Source of the DNA: Methanobacteriota archaeon
GTDB lineage: Archaea > Thermoplasmatota > Thermoplasmata > Thermoplasmatales > GCA-001856825
DNA length: 62,874 nt
Direction of reading: 5' to 3'
Assembly (NCBI GenBank): GCA_017857235.1
Contig: JAFMDN010000005.1
Coordinates: forward strand, 1-62,874
The notes beneath the pieces were generated by a model, which was given only the letters and a program-made list of their open reading frames with translations, did not search any database and had not been told where the DNA came from. Below are positions 53,471 through 62,874 of the stretch, piece after piece; position 1 is the stretch's first letter; every line of letters starts with the position of its first letter. Made by a program: the position numbers and the translations under genes.

Positions 53471-55789
53471 TTAAAGGAAATCCTCCAGTGTACTCTTTTT
53501 TCTGACTTCGTTTGATTTCAATGATATTTCATCCATATTAAATACTTCCGTGATTCTTGCTAATGTTTGAGCTACTCTGTCAGCATAGTATTCGTAATCA
53601 GGTTTCTTTTTGAATGGAATACTGGGAATGTAAGGCTCAACTTCTTGAGGTCTTTTTTTACTGTCCGTAACTATCCACGAAACTTTCATACCCGGTACAA
53701 ATTCCATTCCCATTTCCTGCAATTTTCTTGCAGCTTGTACATTTGCCAGTGAATCTGCATCTTTATATGTATCGAAATCCTTTACTGACCTTGAAATTAC
53801 AAGTTTTTCTATATCAACATTTCCACTTTTCACATCCTGAATTATCTGTTTGGCTCTGCGAAGTGCACCCGTAACATCCCTATCTAAAATATGATTGAAA
53901 ATCTCCATAAGGGCTTCTGACTGGAGGTCAAATGAGTCAGTTCTTCTTATTTCATATCCCCTTACTATTATGTTACCCTTTTCCTGCTCTGGATATATTA
54001 TTCTTCCAGCGTATCTTTTCTTAGCTCCGTGGGAAAACATAGGATCTAAAATCCTTTCAACTTCTAGTTGTATTCCTAATTTATTTGATATCTCATCCCT
54101 TATTTGGAAAGCCAACTTTAGAGCTTCCTCCAGAGTTTTTTTCTCTGTTTTAATAAATATAGAATCAGTATCCCCATACACAACTTTTATACCTCTCGAT
54201 TCCAAATCCCTTATAATTCCTTTAATTGTTTCCCTGGCAAATGCAGTTATTGCAGCACCAATATTTTGATCAGTGAATCTATAGAAGTTTGATGCAAAAA
54301 CTCCATAGAAAGAATTCATCAAAATCTTTACAGAATTCTGCATACTATTTAGGTATCTTTTCCTATCTTCATTTTTTTCATTTTTCATCATAGACTTGTA
54401 CATATCCCTTGTCTTCATTAATTCCTGCAACTTTTCAGGGACTAGCCCTTTCTTTACCTCTGGTGCTAAAAATCTCACCCCGTTGGGAGCAACAATAGTT
54501 CCGTTGGGACTGAGAGTCGTAAAGCAAATATTATATTTTATCATGAGACTGGGATACATAGATTTAAAGTCAAGAACTGCAACCATATCATATAGCCCAG
54601 GTTCAATGGTATGGACGTATCCTCCCTCTATCTTTTCTTCTTGCTGATTTGTGAAATTGTTCATGGGTACAGCAATATTCCTTCTGTCAGCCTCCCTTAT
54701 TAATAAGGAATCTATGAGTGTAGAGTTACCTGAGTTCCACACATCGTCTAAGGGAAGCAGAGACACTGTGCTCATATTTAGGTATTTATCAACAACATCG
54801 ATCTTCTCAAGGATCAAAAGGGCTAACCTAGAATCTTTTATACAATATTCTATGACTTTATTCCTATTGTTCTCCCATTCATTATCTATATTAATTCTAT
54901 CAACATCCAATTTTGACTCCCCTAATAACTCTTTTGAAACAGCTGCTAGAGTTTCTTGTTTTGGATGGATCTCGCGTTTTACATTCCACCATGCATCTGC
55001 AACAACTCTCCCATTAATTTTCCAGAATTGGTTCTGTACTCTTTTGGGTTCTTGGTCGTCTCTTGATAATTGCATCTTAATGTTATTGTTCTTAGCGAGA
55101 TCACTTAGAAATGGTAGATCGTATCCATCTATGTTGTAACCGGTTATTATATCTGGGTCGTTTTCTCTGACAACTTCAATAAATCTTTTCAATATATCGG
55201 TAGGTTCACCGGTTATACTTCCATTTTTTTCTTTATCCTTAAATTTTATAGTGTATCCAATCACATACAATTGCTGAGTTTTTATGCTGTTTTCTATGTC
55301 AAAACTCATGATTTTAAGGGGAGGTTTAAAGTCATTAGTTTTTGATATGCTAGTTAAATTTACAACATGATCCGTCGTAAATCTATCATCCTTTATTTCC
55401 TCTCCTTCGAATTTAACACATGATCCTAGATCCATATCATAGTAAAACCTAAAATGGAACGGAATATCGGCAGCCAATACCCTACTCTGCTCTTGTATTC
55501 CTTTTCTAAATTCTGGAACTTTCCAAGGTGATTTGCAAACAAATTTTACAGCATTAACATCTCTCCCCTTAAGCCAGAGAGTCTTTTCTTCAATTGAAAC
55601 CTTTTCTGAAATGCTATTTAAATAATTTAGCTCAGAAGCTGTAGGTTCTGCTACAAAAAAATAAGGTTTAAATCCTCTATATAATAGTGTATAGGAATCC
55701 CCATTTATGTCTCGCCCAAATATTTCTATTACAGGCTCATTATTTTCAACTAAATAGGAGGCTCCAATTACTCTAATTTCACCTTGCAT
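53471..55789 (-). CDS. polB: Family B DNA polymerase
   Basis: The 772-residue product has the full family B layout. The N-terminal domain contains a uracil-pocket-like start. The 3'-5' exonuclease motifs are MSFDIEN, GYNIDGYDLPFL and YCIKDSRLAL. Polymerase motif A is DFKSMYPSLMIKYN, motif B is MQNSVKILMNSFYGVFAS, and motif C is VVYGDTDSIFIK. It ends in a thumb and a C-terminal tail with SLKSNEVRKKSTLEDFL, a plausible PIP-box-like PCNA contact (STLEDFL). Both activities should be functional. It replicates or repairs DNA. It is monocistronic, divergent from pyrG. Confidence 0.96.
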   Translation of the reverse strand: MQGEIRVIGASYLVENNEPVIEIFGRDINGDSYTLLYRGFKPYFFVAEPTASELNYLNSISEKVSIEEKTLWLKGRDVNAVKFVCKSPWKVPEFRKGIQEQSRVLAADIPFHFRFYYDMDLGSCVKFEGEEIKDDRFTTDHVVNLTSISKTNDFKPPLKIMSFDIENSIKTQQLYVIGYTIKFKDKEKNGSITGEPTDILKRFIEVVRENDPDIITGYNIDGYDLPFLSDLAKNNNIKMQLSRDDQEPKRVQNQFWKINGRVVADAWWNVKREIHPKQETLAAVSKELLGESKLDVDRINIDNEWENNRNKVIEYCIKDSRLALLILEKIDVVDKYLNMSTVSLLPLDDVWNSGNSTLIDSLLIREADRRNIAVPMNNFTNQQEEKIEGGYVHTIEPGLYDMVAVLDFKSMYPSLMIKYNICFTTLSPNGTIVAPNGVRFLAPEVKKGLVPEKLQELMKTRDMYKSMMKNEKNEDRKRYLNSMQNSVKILMNSFYGVFASNFYRFTDQNIGAAITAFARETIKGIIRDLESRGIKVVYGDTDSIFIKTEKKTLEEALKLAFQIRDEISNKLGIQLEVERILDPMFSHGAKKRYAGRIIYPEQEKGNIIVRGYEIRRTDSFDLQSEALMEIFNHILDRDVTGALRRAKQIIQDVKSGNVDIEKLVISRSVKDFDTYKDADSLANVQAARKLQEMGMEFVPGMKVSWIVTDSKKRPQEVEPYIPSIPFKKKPDYEYYADRVAQTLARITEVFNMDEISLKSNEVRKKSTLEDFL

Positions 55790-55877
55790 TGAGATAATGA
55801 ATGCAATTAAATAATTAAGTATACTGATATGAATCCCTTATTAGGAAAATCATTTAAATCGGAATAAAATATTGGAT

Positions 55878-57500
55878 ATGCACTATGTTGTAATCACAGG
55901 AGGAGTCATTTCAGGAATTGGAAAAGGAACTATTACATCTTCATTGGGATATCTCCTCAAAGAAAGAGGATTAAAGGTTAACATATTAAAAATTGATCCT
56001 TACTTAAATTATGATGCTGGAACCATGAATCCATATCAGCATGGGGAAGTTTTTGTCCTAAAGGATGGTTCAGAAGTTGATTTAGATTTAGGAAATTATG
56101 AGAGATTTTTGGATAGGGACTTGACTAGCGATAATAATATTACTACGGGTAAAGTCTATAGCACTGTTATAGAAAGGGAGAGAAGGGGTGATTATTTAGG
56201 AAGTACAGTTCAAATAATTCCCCATATTACAGACGAAATAAAAAGAAGAATTAGAAACGTTACGCAACAGAGCGAAACAGATATTCTCTTAATAGAAGTA
56301 GGTGGAGTTGTGGGAGATATAGAGAGCATGCCCTTCTTGGAAGCTCTAAGGCAGATGAAGTTGGAAGAAGATGGAAGAATGTTTTTCATTCATGTAACAT
56401 ATGTTCCAATGCTCTCAAGCGTTGGCGAATTAAAGACAAAGCCCACACAGCATAGTGTGAAGGAGCTAAGGTCAATAGGTATTCAACCAGATTCCATAAT
56501 AGCTAGATCCCCCGGCATATTGAGCGAAGATGTTAGGAATAAAATTGCGTTATTTACTCAGGTAGATAATAAAGCAGTCATTGGTGTTCCTGATGTTTCA
56601 GATATTTTCCAGATGCCTTTAGTTATAAACGAATCAAATCTCGTTGACATAATTTTAGAGAAATTTAGAAAAGAGGGAAACAATATTGAGAATGTAGGCA
56701 AATCAGAACTTATCCAATGGAAAAATTTGCTAAGAAACATATTGAATCCTAAAGATAAAGTTGAAATTGCAATCGTAGGAAAGTATGTTAACCTAAAGGA
56801 TTCATATATTTCACATGAACACGCATTTATGCATGTCACCGGAAACACGGGAATCGGTGTTAAGATAAGGTGGGTTAATTCTGAGACAGAAATGAATGAT
56901 TTTGAGAAATTAAAGGGTGTACATGGCATTTTAATTCCGGGAGGGTTTGGCAGTAGGGGAATAGAAGGTAAAATTAAAGCTATTACGTATGCCAGGAAAA
57001 ATAAAATACCAATTCTAGGTATATGCTTAGGATTCCAATTGCAAGTGGTGGAATATTCAAGAAATGTTTTAGATTTTAAAGATGCAAATTCAACAGAATT
57101 TGAACCCGGTACCCACTATCCAGTAATAGATCTATTACCTGAACAGATCGGTATCACAAAATTAGGTGGAACTATGAGATTAGGGGATAAGCCAGTTCTT
57201 ATAAAAGAGGGTACGAAGGCATACAGCCTTTATAGAACTAATTTAATTCATGAAAGACACAGACACAGGTATGAAGTGAATCCACGGTATTTAAAAGATC
57301 TAGAACAAAGCGGCCTTAAATTCGCAGCAACCGATGAAACTGGATATAGGATGGAAATATTGGAGTTAGTTGATCATCCATTCTTTATGGGATCTCAATT
57401 CCACGCAGAGTTTAAAAGTAGACCTTTCAAACCATCAGTACTACATTTAGGTCTGGTAGAAGCTGCCTACCAATATAAGAAATTTTTGAGAAATGATTAA
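55878..57500 (+). CDS. pyrG: CTP synthase
   Basis: The ~540-residue enzyme has the synthetase domain ([40 protein letters not shown]) and the C-terminal glutamine amidotransferase domain with the catalytic cysteine in [18 protein letters not shown] and the His-Glu pair near [18 protein letters not shown]. It aminates UTP to CTP with glutamine. The track begins at TTG 55872; the ATG at 55878 (MHYVVITGG) matches the family and fits a TTTAAAT box ~20-26 nt upstream. Confidence 0.96.
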   Translation: MHYVVITGGVISGIGKGTITSSLGYLLKERGLKVNILKIDPYLNYDAGTMNPYQHGEVFVLKDGSEVDLDLGNYERFLDRDLTSDNNITTGKVYSTVIERERRGDYLGSTVQIIPHITDEIKRRIRNVTQQSETDILLIEVGGVVGDIESMPFLEALRQMKLEEDGRMFFIHVTYVPMLSSVGELKTKPTQHSVKELRSIGIQPDSIIARSPGILSEDVRNKIALFTQVDNKAVIGVPDVSDIFQMPLVINESNLVDIILEKFRKEGNNIENVGKSELIQWKNLLRNILNPKDKVEIAIVGKYVNLKDSYISHEHAFMHVTGNTGIGVKIRWVNSETEMNDFEKLKGVHGILIPGGFGSRGIEGKIKAITYARKNKIPILGICLGFQLQVVEYSRNVLDFKDANSTEFEPGTHYPVIDLLPEQIGITKLGGTMRLGDKPVLIKEGTKAYSLYRTNLIHERHRHRYEVNPRYLKDLEQSGLKFAATDETGYRMEILELVDHPFFMGSQFHAEFKSRPFKPSVLHLGLVEAAYQYKKFLRND

Positions 57501-57526
57501 ATATTAATTCCAATTTTTTCGAAAGG

Positions 57527-57536
57527 TTTAAATATA
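57527..57536 (+). promoter_or_regulatory. TATA-like promoter for gar1-tfb
   Basis: TTTAAATATA lies 21-30 nt before the gar1 ATG at 57557, the spacing of a leaderless transcript. It probably drives gar1 and tfb together because those genes nearly abut. Confidence 0.6.
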
Positions 57537-57556
57537 CGATATTAATTCAATAAGAT

Positions 57557-57772
57557 ATGGCAGAATCCCTTAAAAAAATAGGTATTATATTAGGAGTAAG
57601 GGAAGGAAAATTAATTGCAAAATTGCAAAAAGAGGTTCCACTTTCCACCAAAGTGTACAACAAAGATGGAAAAACTATTGGGAAGGTTGCAAGGATATTC
57701 GGTCCGGTTAAGCAACCCTATGCTGCTATAGATGGTAAAGGGGATTCTGCAATGGAAATTTATGTGAGGTGA
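57557..57772 (+). CDS. gar1: H/ACA RNP protein Gar1
   Basis: The 71-residue protein is the small beta-barrel Gar1: [18 protein letters not shown], then [32 protein letters not shown]. It associates with Cbf5 in H/ACA guide-RNA particles for rRNA pseudouridylation. Gar1 next to TFB is a common euryarchaeal arrangement. The tfb ATG follows its stop within a few bases. Confidence 0.92.
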   Translation: MAESLKKIGIILGVREGKLIAKLQKEVPLSTKVYNKDGKTIGKVARIFGPVKQPYAAIDGKGDSAMEIYVR

Positions 57773-57777
57773 TAAGA

Positions 57778-58719
57778 ATGGTGGATGAGAAAAAGAAGAA
57801 GGATCTATTTGAAGAGGTTACAAAATGCCCTGAATGCGGATCTACGCATCTTACTAGGGATTACGAAAGAGGAGAACTAGTTTGTAATGATTGTGGTTTA
57901 GTAATTGATGATAGTTTCATAGACCAGGGACCAGATTGGAGGGCATTTGACTCTGAACAGTCAGAAGCTAGAGCTAGGACCGGAGCGCCAATGACTTATA
58001 CTATCCACGATAAAGGACTATCAACCGAAATTTCATGGAAAAATAAAGATTCTTATGGTAAAAGTATACCTACTAAATCTAGGGCACAACTTTACAGACT
58101 GAGGAAGTGGCAGAGAAGAATAAAAGTCTCTAACGCAGCAGAAAGGAATCTTGCGCAGGCCCTTCAAGAGCTTGAAAGAATGGCATCAAATTTGTCATTG
58201 CCTAAGGACGTTAGGGAAACCGCCGCTGTAATTTATAGGAAAGCGGTCAAAGAGAACATGATCAGAGGAAGGTCAATTGAGGGGGTCGTAGCTGGCTCAA
58301 TATATGGGGCTTGCAGGAAAATGGGCGTTCCAAGGACACTAGAGGAGATAGCATCGGTAACTAGGATTAAGAAAAAGGAGATAGGAAGGACATTTAGGAT
58401 GATGTCTAGGATCCTGCAATTAGGTATAATGCCATCAAAGCCAGAGGATTATATCACAAGGTTCTGCAATAGACTAAGACTTAGCAATGAGGTTAAGAAA
58501 AAGGCCATGGAAATATTGAAAATGGCTGAGAATAAAGACCTCACAAGCGGAAGGGGTCCCACAGGGGTTGCTGCCGCGGCCATTTACATAGCCAGTATAG
58601 CACTCAATGAAAGGAGAACTCAAAGAGAAGTTGCTGAGGTCGCAGGGGTAACAGAGGTTACTATTAGGAACCGATATAAAGAGCTAACTGAGAAGTTAGG
58701 GATTAATGTAGAAGTTTGA
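57778..58719 (+). CDS. tfb: Transcription initiation factor B (TFB)
   Basis: The ~313-residue protein has an N-terminal zinc ribbon ([24 protein letters not shown]), the B-finger/linker with [19 protein letters not shown], and two cyclin-like repeats ([20 protein letters not shown] to [41 protein letters not shown] to [17 protein letters not shown]). It recruits RNA polymerase to TBP-bound promoters and reads the BRE. The ATG at 57778 follows GAGGTGAT; the track's GTG at 57769 is part of that site. Confidence 0.97.
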   Translation: MVDEKKKKDLFEEVTKCPECGSTHLTRDYERGELVCNDCGLVIDDSFIDQGPDWRAFDSEQSEARARTGAPMTYTIHDKGLSTEISWKNKDSYGKSIPTKSRAQLYRLRKWQRRIKVSNAAERNLAQALQELERMASNLSLPKDVRETAAVIYRKAVKENMIRGRSIEGVVAGSIYGACRKMGVPRTLEEIASVTRIKKKEIGRTFRMMSRILQLGIMPSKPEDYITRFCNRLRLSNEVKKKAMEILKMAENKDLTSGRGPTGVAAAAIYIASIALNERRTQREVAEVAGVTEVTIRNRYKELTEKLGINVEV

Positions 58720-58757
58720 TCAATAATTTTATATTATCTTATTTTATATGGCCCGAG

Positions 58758-58831
58758 GGGCCCGTAGCTCAGCCAGGTAGAGCATCTGGCTTTTAACCAG
58801 GTGGTCAGGGGTTCGAATCCCCTCGGGCCCG
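58758..58831 (+). tRNA. tRNA-Lys (UUU anticodon)
   Basis: A 74-nt cloverleaf with acceptor GGGCCCG / CGGGCCC and discriminator G, D arm GCTCAGCCAGGTAGAGC, anticodon stem-loop TCTGG-CTTTTAA-CCAGG with TTT in the middle, and T arm AGGGG-TTCGAAT-CCCCT. The 3' CCA is not encoded. No intron was seen. It follows tfb by ~40 nt; TATA-like TTTATAT near 58729 could start it. The 5' leader can also pair with the 3' half, as noted in the findings. Confidence 0.93.
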
Positions 58832-58939
58832 TCTGTATTTTGTAAGCGAATACGTCATAATCACCATGTTCCCTATATATACTTTTGTAAAATTCTTTTT
58901 TAATAACCATTATAATTAAGTTAATTTTCCAGAAATAAT

Positions 58940-61525
58940 ATGATAGAATCAATCATAAAGTATAGAAGGATTGTTTTAATAATCTGGATAATAGCTATTA
59001 TCGCCATGGTTCCACTAACTTCTCACTATAATTCTTACATCAATTATGGAAATTCAACTTCTGGCATACCAAATACTGAATCTTCTCAGGTACAGTCAAT
59101 AATATCTAAAATTTCTTCCCAGAATTCTTCACTCTATGTTCTTCTGATATCTAACCCATATAACATTACTACAGAAAAAGAAGTTCTAAATTTTCAAAAT
59201 AAAATAGATAATTCCGGAATTAAAAATCTCAGTTCAACTAATTCTGTTTATACAGCTTATGCCTCCTTCCTTGATAAATCTATAGGGAGCATAAAACCAA
59301 AAATAATTCAATTGTATGATAATTTTTCACATTATTCTTATTTAATGCTATCATTTCCATCAAACTTTTATAGGAATTATTCAAATGAATATTCAATAAA
59401 CTACATTGCTAATATCTCGGGATACAATGGCTCTTCTTACGAAAAAACATTCCTTCAATTTTTCCAATATTCCCCAGCAAATTTGAGTATATTGAAGAGA
59501 ATCAACTTGGCTGTTGAAGAAAGCGCATTTTCTTATTTCCATGATAATGAGAGTATTTTTTACGCAACAATGGTTTTGAAATACGTTAATATCACAACAT
59601 TTCCTGGAAGTCTAATAAATAATGCTACCCAGTTTATATCTGGTATTTCTAAATTCAATTTTACAAAAGATGATTTGTTGGCAGCTCTTATGGAAGGTGA
59701 CTTTGGAATGAATTATGTTCAGAATTTTGGGTTAAATGGGGTCCCTTCCTTTATCAGGGAGTCGTTCATAAATTCAAATGATTCAGCATCTTTGATTGTT
59801 ATCACATTCAATGTTCCTAGCGGTTATATATCACCAAGTGGCTTCTATCCAGCTGCGGCCGCAACTCCAGTCGTAGAAAAATACGTTCATTATTACTTTG
59901 GGAATTCCGGATATCTCACCGGAAATGGTGCCATATATTATCAAACACAGCAACAGACATCAAAATCTGGTGCCTTTTTTGGAGCTATTTACATAATTCT
60001 ATTCATAGCTGTTTTATTAACACTCTATTCTTACAAACTATCCATACTCAATTTGATCCTTGTTTCTGTAACGGTATTATTTGGATATGCAGCCATAATA
60101 CTAACTGGGCTTATAGCCGGAAAAGTTTCCTATGTGGTAACATATACTTTGACAGCGGTCCTTTTAGGGATAACAACTGATTATGTAGTTTTCGTACTTT
60201 ACAGATTTAGAAGTGAGCTAAAAAGAGGAAAATCTAAAGAGGAAATCCTTGGAAAGCCGCTTTCCAATTCATTGAAGGCTGTATTAATTAGTGGTTTAAC
60301 AGTTGCATTCAGTCTTGGAATGTTCACGTTCATAAAATCTTTTGAAACCTGGGGCATTACATTGCTGATTGCGATTCTTATTACTCTTCTTGGAGTCGTA
60401 ACATCATTACCGGCCATAATACCCTACCTTGGTCCTAAATCATTCATGAAAAGAGGTCTCAAAAGAGAGGATGAAATGGATATAAAAAAGTCTTACTTTT
60501 ACAGAACTTCCAATTTCTCTGTCAAAAGATCTTTTACAGTATTCATAATAATAATTTTGTTGGCAGTTCCATCAGTCTATCTTTTTACAGAATATCCTAC
60601 TACATATAATTTTAATGCGGGTCTTCCACAAAATTTAGAGAGCACCGAGGGATTAAACAAATTAAACTCCTATTTTGGGGCGAATATTTTATATCCCGTT
60701 TATGTCTTAATATCAAATGAAAATAGTTCTATTAATTCTTCATTTAATAATAAGCTCTATTATTTCACTACTTACTTGTTTTCCCTCCAGGGTACAAAAG
60801 AAGTACTAGGCCCATTTTCAAATGGATCAAGTATATCCAAGAATGTTTCGGCAGATTCATTTTTAGTGGATAATAATAAATATGTTCTATACACTATTTT
60901 CCTGAATTACAATCCATATTCACAGAATGCCATTTCTTATGTTGAACTGTTGAGAAGCAATAAATCTCTGTTAGTAGGTGGTGTTACATCCTCCATTATA
61001 GATGAAGAGAGGCAGAATAATATTGATTTTACCGAGTTGGCTATTCTCATTACTCTAGCGATTTTTATCATTCTCTCTATTTCCTTCAGGAACATTAAAT
61101 ACCCGATAATATCACTTTCAGGAGTTTTTATATCGATTGTTTGGACTCTATCAATTCTGTATTTTATATCAACCTACATTCTTCATCAAACTATAATATA
61201 CCTTATTCCAGTCATATTATTTGTCATTCTTATGTCCCTTGGAAATGACTATTCAGTATTCATCTTCTCAAGAGTAAGGGAAGAGCAGGAGAAATTCGGG
61301 AACTTAGAAGGTATTAACAGAGGAATGCAAACATCTGGAAAGGTTGTAACATCTTTAGGACTTATTCTTGCTGGATCACTTGGAGCTTTAGGCCTTGTGC
61401 CTGTTGGATTTCTAGAACAGATGGGAATAGCCTTCGCTGTATCTCTTACCATTGACACTATGATCATTAGAACATTCTATTTCCCTTCAATGATTAAAAT
61501 CCTAAAAGTAAATTTTAAAAATTGA
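58940..61525 (+). CDS. MMPL-type RND superfamily exporter (second copy)
   Basis: The 861-residue protein has an N-terminal helix (IVLIIWIIAIIAMVPLTS), an external domain of ~340 residues, a helix cluster with GITTDYVVFVLYRFR, a second external domain (~590-690) and a second cluster with SLGNDYSVFIFSRVREE. These paired Asp/Arg signatures mark a proton-driven RND exporter of lipids or drugs. Its first loop is shorter than in the 17.3 kb homologue. It follows tRNA-Lys by ~110 nt. The substrate is not known. Confidence 0.85.
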   Translation: MIESIIKYRRIVLIIWIIAIIAMVPLTSHYNSYINYGNSTSGIPNTESSQVQSIISKISSQNSSLYVLLISNPYNITTEKEVLNFQNKIDNSGIKNLSSTNSVYTAYASFLDKSIGSIKPKIIQLYDNFSHYSYLMLSFPSNFYRNYSNEYSINYIANISGYNGSSYEKTFLQFFQYSPANLSILKRINLAVEESAFSYFHDNESIFYATMVLKYVNITTFPGSLINNATQFISGISKFNFTKDDLLAALMEGDFGMNYVQNFGLNGVPSFIRESFINSNDSASLIVITFNVPSGYISPSGFYPAAAATPVVEKYVHYYFGNSGYLTGNGAIYYQTQQQTSKSGAFFGAIYIILFIAVLLTLYSYKLSILNLILVSVTVLFGYAAIILTGLIAGKVSYVVTYTLTAVLLGITTDYVVFVLYRFRSELKRGKSKEEILGKPLSNSLKAVLISGLTVAFSLGMFTFIKSFETWGITLLIAILITLLGVVTSLPAIIPYLGPKSFMKRGLKREDEMDIKKSYFYRTSNFSVKRSFTVFIIIILLAVPSVYLFTEYPTTYNFNAGLPQNLESTEGLNKLNSYFGANILYPVYVLISNENSSINSSFNNKLYYFTTYLFSLQGTKEVLGPFSNGSSISKNVSADSFLVDNNKYVLYTIFLNYNPYSQNAISYVELLRSNKSLLVGGVTSSIIDEERQNNIDFTELAILITLAIFIILSISFRNIKYPIISLSGVFISIVWTLSILYFISTYILHQTIIYLIPVILFVILMSLGNDYSVFIFSRVREEQEKFGNLEGINRGMQTSGKVVTSLGLILAGSLGALGLVPVGFLEQMGIAFAVSLTIDTMIIRTFYFPSMIKILKVNFKN

Positions 61526-61565
61526 TTTAAAAATATTCTTATATTCTTTTTTATTAGTTCAGTGA

Positions 61566-62423
61566 ATGGATGAAATTGATCGGGAAATATTAATTTCGCT
61601 TTTAATGAAAGGGGGCATTTCTCAATCTGAAATTTCTAAGATGATCGGATCATCTACACAGAGAATAAACTATAGAATGAAGAAAATGTTAGAAGAAGGT
61701 ATAATAAAAAATTTCAAGGTCCATATTAATCCCTATTTTCTTAATGGAATGAATTTATTTGTTGCGTATGAAGGAACAAAGAATATAGATTTAAGGGGAA
61801 TAGGGTCTGTCTTTCGATGTTTAGAAAGAACTGATTTCTATGAATTGCAGGCTATGAATGAGAAAGAGCTTTTAGATCTGACGAATTATATGAGTGTTGA
61901 ATTCGGAAATAAAATAATGCAATATAGGCCGAGGGTACCGGAGTTGAAAAACAAAATTAATTACTATGACCTATTGATTTTGCGCGAACTTTTAAAGAAT
62001 CCGACTATAGATTATATTAAATTATCTCAGATATTGGGAATAAGAGCCCCATTGATAAGGAAGAGAATAAATAGGATGAAATCTATGGGAGTATTCAGCA
62101 TAATTCCCATAATCGACCTTTCGAAAACTGATATTTTTCTTTTCACAATAATTTCTGGAAGAAGATTAGAGACCAAACTAAATGTTAGCAATACTATATT
62201 AAAAATTATTGATGATAATGCATCTATTTATGTGGGCATTGAAAAATCCATGTCGAATATACGCAAAAACTTAAGTTATGTTAGGAAGATAGATAAAAAT
62301 GCGGAAGTAATGGTGGTTTATGATTATGATTTTAGATCAGATTTTGCTGAAAGGGCAATAAACAATTTAATAGAGGCGGAAGAAAGCAATATGAGAAAAA
62401 TTCTGCCAGAGGAAACTCCTTAA
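61566..62423 (+). CDS. Regulator with two Lrp/AsnC-type HTH domains
   Basis: The 285-residue protein has two winged-helix units: residues 1-55 (DREILISLLMKGGISQSEIS, then RINYRMKKMLEEGIIKNF) and ~130-190 (DLLILRELLKNPTIDYIKLSQ, then RKRINRMKSMGVFSIIP). Each is followed by a short alpha/beta segment. It lacks an obvious complete RAM domain. Such tandem-HTH Lrp-like proteins occur in Thermoplasmata. It starts 40 nt after the RND exporter stop and might control that gene or membrane-lipid export, which is inference from position only. Confidence 0.72.
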   Translation: MDEIDREILISLLMKGGISQSEISKMIGSSTQRINYRMKKMLEEGIIKNFKVHINPYFLNGMNLFVAYEGTKNIDLRGIGSVFRCLERTDFYELQAMNEKELLDLTNYMSVEFGNKIMQYRPRVPELKNKINYYDLLILRELLKNPTIDYIKLSQILGIRAPLIRKRINRMKSMGVFSIIPIIDLSKTDIFLFTIISGRRLETKLNVSNTILKIIDDNASIYVGIEKSMSNIRKNLSYVRKIDKNAEVMVVYDYDFRSDFAERAINNLIEAEESNMRKILPEETP

Positions 62424-62450
62424 CTTATTTTATATTCATTCATTTAATAG

Positions 62451-62812
62451 AAATTATCACTAAAAAATATTTATCTAAAATATTCCCTTAACAGACTGTT
62501 TAGCTATATATTATTAATTTTAATAATACTCGATATATTTATATCCCTGGGGCTTCTGATAATAAAGATAGGATGGATCGATTATAAAAAAGATAAATAT
62601 AATGAAAATGATATTTTTAGTCCTGAAGTCCTCATAATTCTGCCCGTCAAGGGAAAGGATTTTGAAATGAGTTATAATTTAAAATCTCTGAAAGAACAGT
62701 CATATAGCAATTTTAGAATTATGCTGTAGCTAATGATGAAAATGATGGATCTCTTACATTAGAGGAAGAAAAAGAAATTGAAAATATTTGTTCAATCTTG
62801 AATTATCAATAA
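62451..62812 (+). pseudogene. Broken family 2 glycosyltransferase gene (frameshift, no start)
   Basis: The frame from ~62451 encodes a membrane helix (LFSYILLILIILDIFISL) and the glycosyltransferase start VLIILPVKGKDFEMSYNLKS followed by LKEQSYSNFRI, then stops at TAG 62727. One base shift later the text continues as AVANDENDGSLTLEEEKEIE, the expected nucleotide-sugar 'DxxD' region, and stops at TAA 62810. No ATG, GTG or TTG starts the first frame. It resembles GT2/GT21 ceramide-glucosyltransferase-like enzymes, but only ~110 residues remain. A sequencing error could explain the frameshift but not the early end. Confidence 0.6.
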
Positions 62813-62874
62813 TAATAGGACTATATATTACCATTTGGATACGGGTGAATAGGATTTATTTAGACTCTTAATAC
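62813..62874. other. A/T-rich end of window, no feature seen
   Basis: These 62 nt follow the glycosyltransferase remnant and contain no open frame of note. They may hold further decayed sequence of the same gene. Confidence 0.4.

Noticed and set aside
54651-55139. 162-residue plus-strand ORF inside polB
   Set aside because: It is antisense to highly conserved polymerase/exonuclease sequence, has no promoter or ribosome-binding site, and its composition is a typical shadow.
58734-58952. 72-residue minus-strand ORF across tRNA-Lys
   Set aside because: It runs antisense through the tRNA, a known source of false ORFs.

Overview
The window reads as a dense, AT-rich archaeal chromosome segment. 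Archaeal markers include TFB, Gar1, archaeal NAC, a class I CCA-adding enzyme, archaeosine synthase (ArcS), UPF0147, a short triosephosphate isomerase, class III (type IV pilin-like) signal peptides, and TATA boxes about 20-30 nt upstream of start codons with little or no leader. Complete beta-oxidation genes, a split methylmalonyl-CoA mutase, COG1361 surface proteins, MMPL/RND exporters with huge external loops, and no sign of a cell wall or methanogenesis suggest a heterotrophic Thermoplasmata-like euryarchaeon. This placement is inference from content; no database was searched.

Layout. 1-5.3 kb: surface proteins, namely the end of a heptad-repeat membrane protein and a giant pilin-signal protein. 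5.3-6.8 kb: a small membrane protein, a winged helix protein, a lone RAM domain and UPF0147. 6.8-12 kb: methylmalonyl-CoA mutase (two subunits, divergent from a NifX-like protein) and aconitase. 12-15.9 kb: a PadR regulator, DHA2-type MFS exporter and COG1361 protein operon with a clear PadR-type operator. 16-20.8 kb: a helical protein, a TatD-like hydrolase and a large RND exporter. 20.8-32.5 kb: a fatty-acid oxidation island with an SCP2-like carrier, hydratase/dehydrogenase fusion, membrane Fe-S ETF:quinone oxidoreductase, ETF alpha/beta, thiolase, two complementary acyl-CoA dehydrogenase-like subunits, acyl-CoA ligase and thioesterase. 32.5-35.6 kb: peroxiredoxin, TIM, small membrane protein, CCA enzyme and NAC. 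35.8-42.3 kb: a tandem ribbon-helix-helix regulator, a degenerate FtsZ/tubulin-like protein, a 1285-residue coiled-coil protein ending in a RING/PHD-like zinc finger, and ArcS. 42.4-46.8 kb: a giant secreted protein with a zinc-ribbon tail. 47.5-53.4 kb: a pilus-type secretion operon with two ATPases, two platform proteins and one pilin-like protein. 53.5-62.9 kb: family B DNA polymerase, CTP synthase, Gar1, TFB, tRNA-Lys, a second RND exporter, a tandem-HTH Lrp-like regulator and a broken glycosyltransferase gene.

How the parts work together. The ligase activates fatty acids. The paired dehydrogenase subunits oxidise them and pass electrons through ETF to the membrane Fe-S oxidoreductase and quinone. 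The fusion protein and thiolase complete the cycle. Methylmalonyl-CoA mutase can feed propionyl-CoA-derived carbon to succinyl-CoA, and aconitase serves the TCA cycle.

The most interesting parts are the composite acyl-CoA dehydrogenase pair, the tandem-RHH / pseudo-FtsZ / coiled-coil-RING locus, the twin-ATPase pilus operon, and the PadR operator. No CRISPR array, insertion sequence or replication origin was recognised.
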